Below are positions 55,251 through 64,000 of a DNA stretch of 64,000 nt, piece by piece. Each line of letters begins with the position of its first letter. The first letter of the stretch is position 1. The translations under genes and the position numbers were made by a program. The DNA comes from Posidonia oceanica (taxonomy: Eukaryota; Streptophyta; Magnoliopsida; Alismatales; Posidoniaceae), in the NCBI GenBank assembly GCA_037176725.1, contig JAZBRS010000035.1, positions 47,192,001 to 47,256,000 on the forward strand, in the 5' to 3' direction. The notes under the pieces are model-generated. The model saw nothing but the letters and a program-made list of their open reading frames with translations, ran no database searches and was not told the origin of the DNA.

Positions 55251-56049
55251 AGCTTTCCTCACACTACCAGTCCCATATAAATGGAACTTCCTTCTGAGTT
55301 AGCCTGGTTAGAGTTTTTGCAATCTTGGAGAAGTCCTGGATAAACCTCTGATAGTATCCTGCTAAACCCAAAAAACTTCTGATCTCTGTGACAGTCTTAG
55401 GTCTAGCCCAACTGTTCACTGCTTCAACCTTGGTTGGATTCACTTTGATTCCTGCTCCTGAGATGATATGGCCGAAAAATGCGATCTCTTCCAGCCAAAA
55501 CTCACATTTAAAGAACTTTGCGTAGAGCTGATGCTGTCTCAGCGTCTCCAACACTGTTCTCAGATGCATCTAGTGGGTCTCTACATCAGGAGAATATATC
55601 AGCACGTCATCCACGAACACCACTACAAACTGATCCAAAAAGGGCCTGAATACTCTGTTCATCAGGTCCATAAAAGCAGTTGGTGCATTCATCAACCCAA
55701 ATGGCATGACCAGGAACTTGTAATGGCCATACCGAGTCCGAAAAGCTGTCTTTTGTACATCAGACTCCCAGATCTGAAGCTGGTGATATCCTGATCTCAA
55801 GTCTATCTTTGAGAAAACCGAGGCTCCCTGTAACTGGTCAAACAGGTCATCTATCTTGGGCAAAGGGTACTTGTTCTTTATGGTAATCTGGTTCAATATC
55901 CGATAGTCGATACACAGTCGGAGCGAATCATCCTTCTTCTTAACGAACAATACTGGCACTCCCCTGGGTGATACACTTAATTGAATAAACCCTTTGTCCA
56001 ATAGTTCCTGCAGGTGGTTCCTGAGCTCCCTTAATTCAGCAGGTGCCAT
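55251..56049 (-). pseudogene. Chromovirus reverse transcriptase
   Basis: 56049-55570: [91 protein letters not shown] and the catalytic [16 protein letters not shown] separates it from 55569-55264, which has LRQHQLYAKFFKCEFW, FFGHIISGAGIKVNPTKVEA and IRSFLGLAGYYQRFI, the thumb. FVDD and [11 protein letters not shown] are typical Ty3/gypsy. Another TAG follows WDW at the RNase H boundary. Confidence 0.9.
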
Positions 56050-56097
56050 TCTGTAAGGGGTCTTCGAGATGGAACTTGATCCTGGTACCAGATCAAT

Positions 56098-56655
56098 CTA
56101 AAACTCAACTTCTCTGTGTGGCGGCATACCAGGTAGCTCTTCTGGGAAAACATCAGGATACTCTTGAACAACTGGTATATCCTGTACCCTCAGAACTGGT
56201 GAGGAGGATACTGTCACACTTGCTAGGTAGCCCACACTGCCTTTTGCTAGATGGCGGTAGGCCTTTATTGCCGAGATTACTTTCTTTGGCTCTCTTGGTT
56301 TGATTCCTTGCACTATGCACTGTCCCTGGCCTAGGCATTCCGCCAACACCCTCTTCTTTGCACAGTCTATTATTGCTGAATACTGTGCCAGCCAATCCAT
56401 TCCCAATATGACATCGTACTCCTGCAAATCCATTATTATCTAACAGGCCTTAAAGTCCATATCTCCCAACTTCACATCGACTGACCGTAGATATTTCCAC
56501 ACAAGGTTGTGCTCTCCCAAAGGGGTCACCACATCAAGATGGAAAGCTAGCCTTGCCGGCCTTTTCCCAATCTTAGTAGCAAACGACTCAGAGATAAAAG
56601 AGATGAAATTCCTGAGTCCAATAAGACTCTAGCCATTCGGTCAACCACAAGGAAA
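56098..56655 (-). pseudogene. Chromovirus protease
   Basis: LLDSG active-site triad near 56625 with a one-base frame change right after it, then FISESFATKIGKRPARL, a TAG, and MDLQEYDVILGMDWLAQYSA and ALAS-type linker to VVQEYPDVFPEELPGMPPHR, the start of RT. D-S-G replaces D-T-G, as in many chromoviruses. Confidence 0.75.
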
Positions 56656-56779
56656 GAACCTAATATCAACACATCATAGCCACAAACCATAATTATTATT
56701 AGGAAACAGTACTAGATACATTACAACATAAAATATCCATATTACATATTCATCACTGCTCCTTACCCTCTACAACGTC

Positions 56780-57882
56780 CCTTGAAGGACCAGCATTAGG
56801 AGCAGATATAGTAAACACACGTCCCTTGGTTGGTTGGTGAGGTGCGTCTTTAGCTGGCTTTCGAGGTTCAGGGCAAGTCCGCTGAATATGCCCGATCTTT
56901 CCACAGTTGTAGCATCTCACATGGTCCAGACCCTATTGCCGTTTGGTACACTGCGGGGCTACGAGCCCTGTCTGTCCACAGGTGCAACAATATCTCCCCC
57001 TAGACCCGCTACTCGAACCAGTCTAACTATATCCAGTACTCCCTCTCCCAGAAACACTGCGACCTTCCTCAGCAATTGACTCTTAGTGCTCCTTCCTCTT
57101 CTTTCCAGAGCTCCCAGAACTCCCAAAGTTTGGCACCCAAGAAGTAGAAGGCCGCGAAGTAAACATCTTCCCCTTTCCCTTGGGACGCTCTTCCAGGAAC
57201 AGCTTTCGATCATCCTCATACCAGGCTACCAAGTCCACCGCGTCCACCAAGGTTGGGCACCGATAGCCTAGGACCCTCGACCTGAGTGTCAGATTCAGTC
57301 CTTCCATAAATCTCTTGGCTCTGCACTTCTCATCATCAAATGCCTGTGCAAACTTCTCCAATTGAGTGAAGGCTGCTTCGTACTCTACCACTGTCATGCT
57401 TCCTTGCTTCAGGTATCAGAATTCCCTATCCAGTCAATCCCTCTCATGTTCCGGGAAATACTTTTCATAGAACACGTCTCGGAAATCTTTCTAGGGGATC
57501 GCCAGCAAGTCAGTGTTCGGGAACTTCATGCGGCGTGTAGACTTCCACCACTGGTCAGCTTTGCCCTTGAACTAGAAGGTAGCCAGCCAAACCCATTTCT
57601 CTGCTGAACACTCCATGCCTTCCAAAATCTTCTCCTCCTCTGATAACCACGTCTCACACTCCTCCGCTTGCCTCGGCCCTCGAAGGATGGCGTGCCCAGC
57701 TTGCGAAACTGCGAGATCCATGGGTCCCCTTTAGCTTTGCTCGAGCTGCCCTTCCCGAGAGACTTAACAATCCCTCGCACCATCTCACCTAACTCCCATT
57801 GCATGCCTCTCCATCCACTACCCTCCTCCAAACCAGAGCTGGACGTGGAAGTCCTACCTCGGCCTCTACCTCAGAGCGGCAT
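56780..57882 (-). pseudogene. Chromovirus Gag with zinc knuckle
   Basis: Best start ATG 57882-57880, followed after two codons by a TGA where chromoviruses usually have Arg. Then GLEEGSGWRGMQ, FRKLGTPSFEG with a frameshift, LATFQFKGKADQWWKS, a TAG, KDFRDVFYEKYFPEHERD, two TGA, LKQGSMTVVEYEAAFTQLEK and FMEGLNLTLRSRVLG. The knuckle CYNCGKIGHIQRTC (56925-56885) has the C-x2-C-x4-H-x4-C spacing. Structural protein. Confidence 0.8.
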
Positions 57883-57990
57883 CTTGCTACCACCACAAAC
57901 ACAATGGGTCAAGTGCAAATGCTATACTTATACACTCCTATGGAGCCACTAGACCGAACACTACTAAACTGGTACACTTAGTGAAACCTA

Positions 57991-58003
57991 GGCTCTGATA
58001 CCA
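57991..58003 (-). other. Primer-binding site of the chromovirus, initiator tRNA-Met
   Basis: Minus strand TGGTATCAGAGCC, three bases after the LTR end GCGTTACA. TGGTATCAGAGC is the classic complement of plant initiator tRNA-Met. Confidence 0.9.
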
Positions 58004-58006
58004 CTC

Positions 58007-59049
58007 TGTAACGCTCCAACGCATCACATACTAGCATCAGATACCCAGAGTTAAAATAAATAATTAAAAAGAAACTATGCTCTAATTAATATTGAAAATA
58101 AAATTCTATATACTACGCTACCCAGAACCACAGTGTGCGGCTACGTGGCTCCTATCTAGGCACCAGAATTGGACTGCACTCCTAATCTGCACTTGAAAAC
58201 AAAACACAAAACGCGTGAGTGACATCAAAGTCACCAAGTACGCGCCCACCAAAAATCACAGAGAAAAATTACAAAACTTAAGATTTACAAGGGTCAAACC
58301 AAAACTAAAGAAAACCACTTGCAAAACCATGCCATTTTCAAATCATAATCAATTTCCTTTGAAATCACATGCTCTTTATAAAGCATTTTATGCATTCAAA
58401 TCCTCGTCTGAAACCATCTCGGAAAACCACACACAGAGCGAACAAAACTTGTTGTGCCACCCTGACTACAAGCAGTTGCTGAAGGTTCCAACTTCACTCA
58501 ACTGCACTACTGCAGTGCACTACCCCGTGTAGGAGAAAACCACCGCCCCGGCCAACAAGCCTCAATTTATCATATTTTTCAATACATGGGGTTGCGTCCT
58601 TCTGACGCCCCTTTGGTGCCCGAGTGTCTGGGGACTCTAAGCCCAGCCCTAGCCAGCACCGGTATAGAGGGTAATCCATCTTTTTCACTGGACCCTACAG
58701 TACCACAAGCTCAGAATCCACGCCCTAGGAATCGTAACCGACTTCTCTGAGGTCTCATCTCCCTACTCCATCAGTACTATCATTCAGCTACGTGGAAACT
58801 GTCCCAAAATCATAGAAATCCTTTTCCAAAACATATGCAATTTCTTTCAAAAACCATTTTCAAATACTTTTATCACACATAATCCTAATAAGGCCTCAAA
58901 ATCACTTTAAAATCCGAACATACTGAAAAGTACTCAGAATGGGTTCAAGGGCCAGATTCGGCATAACGAAATAGTTCAGTTGACCAGACCAGTGCTCTGG
59001 CTCACACTAGAGAACAAGATCGGCATACCAAATCTAATTCGGCATACCG
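58007..59049 (-). mobile_element. LTR-G5, 5' LTR of the chromovirus, truncated
   Basis: Left edge TGTAACGCTCC beside the PBS. Aligns with LTR-G3 from 48853, with a few percent differences and small indels, and stops abruptly at GGCATACCG (59049), after which leader sequence of another element begins. The missing part is the promoter-bearing start of the LTR. Confidence 0.85.
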
Positions 59050-59990
59050 TTGTTAGAACTTGAAAGAAAAATGCAAATGTTTAATTGGTGGTATGGATGC
59101 ATTCATGCAAATGGTATGCTTTCTAGCATGCTCTCTCTCACCAATCTAGTGTGTCTTAGTAGGTCGTCTACTTCGGACTCATAAGTGTATGGGTCACCGA
59201 CTCGGTCAGAAAGTAAGGCTCCTGTCTAGACTCTGGCCAGAGCTCAGGTATAACGGATGGCGCGGTAGTGGCCTTGACCCTGCCGGGGCATGGGTTGTAC
59301 CCTTTAGTAGCACCGACACGACCCCTGACAAGGGGGGACAGACCGATCGACTTGCCTTGTGCCAAAGCAGCTGAACGAGAGACCGGGACTGTCCTTCTCA
59401 GACTGATAGGTAGACTCAGATGAGAAGTTGCATGCCCTATATGATGATTCATGCAAAATGATTAAAGTTTTTAATCTTGCATGTTTTATTAACCCAAAGG
59501 GGGTGAAAGTGTGTTGGTGTCTCTAGTTGCTCCTAGATTTGACTTTTACTTGCCATTTTTAATTGCCAAGGGAGAAACAACCAGTCTCTAGTTGTCCTTA
59601 GGCCTAATACAAAAGGGGAAGAAAATCACCCAAACATGGCAAGCAAACAACATACAATCATTGCAAAAGGCATGGGCATGGTATGTGCATGTGTATGTGG
59701 GCATGATAGTGAAGAGGAAAACACTCATCATGTCAAAAGGCAGATATGCATGGCATGTGCATGTGAGGTGGCATAGTAACTGTGTAGAACAAAGCATTCA
59801 CCACTCATAATGCATGTATAGTGCGACAAGCAAGTATTTAAGCATGTATAATGCATAAATAAAGCTAGTAAAGGCAACGCAAGCAATAAGGCAGGCGAAA
59901 AGGCATAAAGCAAGCAGTAAAGCAAGGTAAGGCAAGTACAAGCGAAAAACCATGCAAGCGAAAAGCCGGAATGAAAGCCGAAGTCTGAAA
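59050..59990 (-). mobile_element. Leader of a second Tat-like element (N)
   Basis: Homologous throughout to 28586-29451 plus 35124-35394, and uninterrupted, so it serves as the reference for the LTR-C insertion site. It is cut about 190 bp before its gag would start. A 94-codon minus frame (59452-59168, MNHHIGHATSH) parallels the one at 29171. Confidence 0.75.
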
Positions 59991-60008
59991 TCCCCAGCAG
60001 AGTTGCCA
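59991..60008 (-). other. Primer-binding site of the N element
   Basis: Minus strand TGGCAACTCTGCTGGGGA, one G-to-A change from the PBS at 35395-35412. Confidence 0.75.
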
Positions 60009-60013
60009 CTTTC

Positions 60014-60385
60014 TGTGATCGTCCCGCCCAGCCACGGCAGGCATTGCACGCTGCCATAGCTCGAACGTGATCGTGCCGTGAGAGAGAGGGGAAGCCACGG
60101 TCAGTAGTGAATCCAAGGAGAAAACTCGACTCGAAAACATCGGGAAATCGGCGAAGAAATCAAAGAAGGAGATAAGACAAAAACAGAGTCGCCACATTCT
60201 GTGACCGTCCCGCCCGGCCACGGCGGGCCTCACACGCTACCATAGCTCGCGCGCGATCATGCCGTGAGAGAGAGGGGAAGTAATGGTCAGCGGTGAATCT
60301 AAGGAGAAAACTCGACTTGAAAACACCGGGGAATCGGTGAAGAAATCAAAGAAGGAGATAAGACAAAAATAGAGTCGCCACCTAG
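60014..60385 (-). repeat. 186-bp duplication at the PBS-proximal edge of LTR-D
   Basis: TGTGATCGTCCCGCCC at 60014 recurs as TGTGACCGTCCCGCCC at 60200. Between them, AGAGTCGCCACATTC reproduces the LTR/PBS junction. Each unit runs from the LTR edge to the GAGTCGCCA box. Confidence 0.85.
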
Positions 60386-61113
60386 TTTATTATCGGGAAG
60401 ACGAGGAAAACCAAGAAAAAGCATAGACAACAAGCAAATGAATGCAATGCTATGCAAAATGTATGACTCGTGCCAAGAACGAGGGCAAAATGGTCATTGC
60501 GGGTCCAAATAACGGGTAAGGACTCCTGTTACGTGCGGGGAAGGTGTTAGGCACCCCCAACACGCCCGAGGAATCGGTCTTTCTTAGCTAATTACTCGCA
60601 TTTGCAGGAATTTCGGCAATGATTGCCTTTAATTGTACACCCCGGGGACGATGAGTGCTATGCCATGCTATGAATGCTTTAATGCCTAAGTGCCTGAATG
60701 CCATGTATGGGAAATTAAACGTGCTGCCTATGTGCTTAGCAGCGCTACTTGTGTTCTGAACCGGGCGAACCCTGGTTCGTGAGAATTCCAGGCAATAAGC
60801 ATCATTGCCCTAATGCAAATGCAGGCGATAAAATAAAACGCCGATAAAACCACGCAATGCAAGTCGGCATGCAAAGGGGAAGGCAAACAAAGGCGGAAAA
60901 GTCGAGTAAAAACCACACGATGCAAGTGACATGCAAAGGGGAGAGAAAATCGACGTGGTAAACCACGGGAAAATGGGCGATGCGAGGCGTGAAACCAAAA
61001 CAGGGATCTGGCAGCATGCACGGGAGTCAAAGCATGTGTCAGAAGCGAAAAAACGCGGAAAGCGGCAAGTGAAATCAAATCGGCGCTTAAAAACTAAGTT
61101 CAGCCAACTGTAA

Positions 61114-62080
61114 GTGTTGGACGCAGCTAATACCTGCATCCAATGTTGAACGCAGGACTAGAGGCTGTCCAACACAGACAGATGGCAAACAGCAGAAAAC
61201 ATGCAATTGTAAATCATGCATTCTAAGATGTATGGATGCAATACCAATGCAATGATGCAGTAGAATATATGTATGTCATGCAAAGCAATCAAGGCAACAA
61301 ATCAGAAATGATTTCAGAGCAAGATGCAAGCATAGAACATGATTTAAACATTGCAGGGTGTTGGATGCTAGAGTACACAGCGTCCAACACTGGACGTTGA
61401 AAAACTCTGCGTCCAACAAGCTGCAGACAGATGCATAGCAAAATGACATACAAACTGATAGAAAAATCACAGAGGCATGCATTTAAGTTGCTATAAACAG
61501 GTGTAGGCTAAGCATGCATACATGGATTAAGTAAAAATCCGAAAAGGAGGGCATCTGCAAAGCATGCAAGGAAAAAAGCACAACCAGTGTGTAGGACGTA
61601 AGCTACACCTGCGTCCAATGTAGGACGCAAGGAATACCTGTGCCCAACATAAGGGAAGGCACAGACATTTAAAAGTTGCATAAAACCTTGATAAAAAGCC
61701 AAGCAAACTTAGGAACAGTTGCTAAGAAGGCTTAGCACACTCATGCAGGCATGGAACAAACAGACATAACAAGTAATGGCATCATGCAAGCATTAAAGTG
61801 CAGATAGGCATGCAGATGTATTGGACGCAAGCTATAGCTGCGTCCAATATAGAACACAGCAAGCAGAGGCGTACAACACAGAGAGGAAGCACAGCAAACT
61901 GCAGAAAGAACCAGCCCAAAAACCACTTATGCATGCATTCAAGCTACTGAAAATAAGCTAACCTTAGGCATGTAAACATGGATCAAGCAAACATAAGGAT
62001 AAAAACATCATGCAAGCATTTAAGCAAGTGCAGATGAGCAGAAACGTAGGCCGCAGAGTATACCTGCGTCCAACACACGA
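61114..62080 (-). repeat. Double-hairpin module array in LTR-D
   Basis: Modules near 61114-61175 (62 bp, outer arms GTGTTGGAC and GTCCAACAC), 61358, 61590, 61820 and 62045. Spacing about 230 bp, as in LTR-A and LTR-B. Confidence 0.7.
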
Positions 62081-62180
62081 AACAGGCACACCAATTTGCA
62101 AGGTGGATCCAAGCTTAAAAACCACTTAAACATGCATCTCAGTCACAGATGACAGGCCAGACCAAGGCATGCAACATGGC

Positions 62181-63792
62181 TGTAGATGTGGATTTGGGGG
62201 GTGTTTATGAAGGTGACTGCGCTTCCATGTACGTTGTCAACTTTGTTGTGATCGCCACTTATCAATGGACGGACAAGGCGTCTGGGGAGATGATGATGAT
62301 GTGGGTAGTCGGCTCACTGGATCGACGGCAGGGTATCGTCTAGCGGCTTCCTCGTATTACATGAGCGGATTCCTTTTCCTTCAAAAAACAAGTAATAGAA
62401 GATTTGGATGAGTTCGTGTGTAGTAAATCGATCAAATGAATAGGAGACAACATAAATAAATGCAACTAATACTAACCGGGGGTTGTTCCCCGCATGCATA
62501 TGCCATGAATCTAATCTAAAGAATGCAATAATGAAAATAAAGAGAATGGAAGATGATACTCCTTTCACCCTCGTGTTGTATGCAATGGAATGAGGAAGCG
62601 GAGGCACGGTTGGAACTCCGGGAATCCTTGAGATCTCTGGGATTCAAGATGGGATACGGTGATTTAGGGTTTCCGGCTCGAAGGTGGAGGCTAGGGTTTC
62701 TCTCTTAGAAGATAATGGATTTTGTCTCCTTGAAAACCTAAAAATTGGCCACCTCTTCAATAATGAATTTCGATCTCCCGAGCACTGACTCACGGAGCCT
62801 TTTTATAGGTTCGTGGGGCATGGGTGGCTTAGACCTAGGAAGGTTCTAGAAGCTTCTAGAAGGGAACTGATATTTAGGACTAGTCGCCGCCTAGGCAGGC
62901 GACTAGCGTAAATATCTCCCGAAAAGATCGTGGAAATGCCGGGGAAACACTGCGTGACCAGGTCAGCGGGGAGTCCACGTCAGTCAGTTGCCTTTAACAC
63001 AAGCGCCTAACTGTGGCACTAATCTAGCAACTAAAAGATTTGTTTCTGATTTCTAGGAGATAAATCCTGGATTGGTTTCTGATTTTTAAGAAGATAAATC
63101 ACAGATTGAAAAACATGTTTTAGAAAGATCTAGGTCTTAATTTGGAAGCCACCTAGGATTTTCTAGATTTATTCCTTTCCTTAATTGATTATATGTGATT
63201 TTTATATGATATATCATATATTAAATACTTGGAAACCATGGAAATATCGATAATGTAGAAAAAGCATTATAATAAATTATAAAGCCTCCCCATGTATTAT
63301 ATTAATGTCCAGGATATTAATTATCAAGCTAGAGAAAGAGAGAGAGAAATTGCTAGTCACCTGTCTCAAAGGCGCCTACACATTCCAGTCGCCCCTCTAA
63401 AAGGCGCCTGGATGTGCCATCGCTTTGGGAGGCAACTAGCTAGATCTTTTGCATTTTTAGCCTTGTCTTTTAAGTTAATCCAGAGAAACATGATAAAAGC
63501 CCAGGAAACTTCAGAAATCTCATGAAATTGTAAAAACATTTTCTTTAACTCAAATCTGCCACTGATCTGAGTAGGAAAAAGGATACTCAAGGTACTCGGA
63601 CTTGCCACGAGTCTGAGTGCACTAGCTATGCCACATCTAACTGCCTTGAGTCAAGTAAAATCAAGCGATGCTTTAAACAAATCATGGAAAATCTGGAAAA
63701 TGTGTTATTAAGCCTTAGTTGTGTGATATGGGGCGCCTAGTTGGTTCCTATCCTCTAAGAACTCTTAGAAATGCGAAAATGGGATATCTACA
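62181..63792 (-). mobile_element. LTR-E, 3'-type LTR related to LTR-F
   Basis: Minus strand starts TGTAGATATCCCATTTTCG and ends CCACATCTACA, the same terminal inverted 7-mers as LTR-F. A polypurine tract lies at its right edge, so its element's body extends past 64000. It is 1612 bp, shorter than LTR-F because it lacks the extra tandem copies. Holds TATA (62799-62808) and the PBS-like box (62248-62257). Sits inside LTR-D. Confidence 0.8.
62799..62808 (-). promoter_or_regulatory. TATA box of LTR-E
   Basis: Minus strand TATAAAAAGG, at the place corresponding to the TATAAATA of LTR-F. Confidence 0.6.
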
Positions 63793-63808
63793 GATGCCCC
63801 TCCTTGGA
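63793..63808 (-). other. Polypurine tract of the LTR-E element
   Basis: Minus strand CCAAGGAGGGGCATC, identical to the tract beside LTR-A. Confidence 0.75.
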
Positions 63809-64000
63809 GCTGATCTTGGAACAAGATTAGTTCTAAGGTAAGAATGATGTCCTATTGAGCATTTCCCGAAATGGGGAGCTCTGTCTCAAACAATTTGTCG
63901 GTTGGGTAACCAAAGGAAAGATAAAAAGAGGTTTAAACTGCCATCATGTTGGAGACTCAGGCATGGAGGGGTCAAGTCGGTTTCGGAACATGTGTCACAG
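63809..64000 (-). mobile_element. Start of the 3' UTR of the LTR-E element
   Basis: Internal sequence by position next to the polypurine tract; too short to show more, and it runs off the window. Confidence 0.5.

Larger units (their letters stand above)
60014..62180 (-). mobile_element. LTR-D, 5'-type LTR, interrupted by LTR-E
   Basis: Left edge TGTGATC is five bases from the PBS. The first 186 bp are duplicated (see 60014-60385). It has the PBS-like box (60186-60194 and 60372-60380), the GGTGTTAGGCACCCCC block near 60545, a TTCGTGAGAATTCCAGGCA segment shared with LTR-B and LTR-C, and at least five double-hairpin modules. LTR-E begins at 62181; the remainder should lie beyond the window. Confidence 0.75.

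Overview
The window is nuclear DNA of a seed plant, most likely a flowering plant. It holds one split nuclear gene with canonical GT-AG introns, plant LINE, hAT and CACTA remnants, and a large nest of Ty3/gypsy LTR retrotransposons. The species cannot be named from the sequence. Everything except the six recognised gene exons is transposon-derived or unrecognised non-coding DNA.

Layout. 1-13 kb is AT-rich and gene-bearing. Six minus-strand exons (12201 down to 4999) keep one open frame across all five introns and read as the N-terminal third of a UTP25/NOF1-type nucleolar protein of the small-subunit processome; the C-terminal two thirds are not seen. Its introns and flanks carry a hAT-type MITE with perfect 8-bp target duplications, older hAT debris, a non-LTR 3' end close by on each side, and triplet-rich low-complexity DNA. 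13-15.8 kb is AT-rich with a decayed CACTA transposase fragment.

15.8-40.2 kb is a minus-strand Tat/Ogre-like gypsy complex. From right to left it has a second gag fragment, a 5'-type LTR with a tRNA-Arg-like primer-binding site (LTR-B), a leader split by a 5.7-kb solo LTR (LTR-C, TSD CATAT), then gag, protease, RT, a collapsed integrase, a tandem-repeat-rich 3' UTR, a polypurine tract and a 3'-type LTR (LTR-A). 40.5-48.9 kb is a plus-strand gypsy element (LTR-F, leader, gag, protease) with a solo LTR in its leader (LTR-S, TSD GAAGG). 48.9-59.0 kb is a minus-strand Tekay-like chromovirus whose integrase is split by solo LTR-H (TSD CACAC). 59.0-64 kb is the 5' end of another Tat-like element (leader, PBS, LTR-D) whose LTR is interrupted by LTR-E, an opposite-strand relative of LTR-F.

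What stands out: (1) four Tat-like LTRs carry repeated ~62-bp double-hairpin modules whose arms change sequence together; (2) every Tat-like and E/F-type LTR has, 65-172 bp inside its PBS-proximal edge, a copy of the first 9-10 bases of its own family's PBS, and LTR-D shows a 186-bp duplication joined exactly at that motif; (3) the 3' UTR holds about 36 copies of a 37-bp hairpin unit; (4) the stops in the chromovirus polyprotein are almost all explained by C-to-T or G-to-A change. No element here is intact enough to be autonomous.
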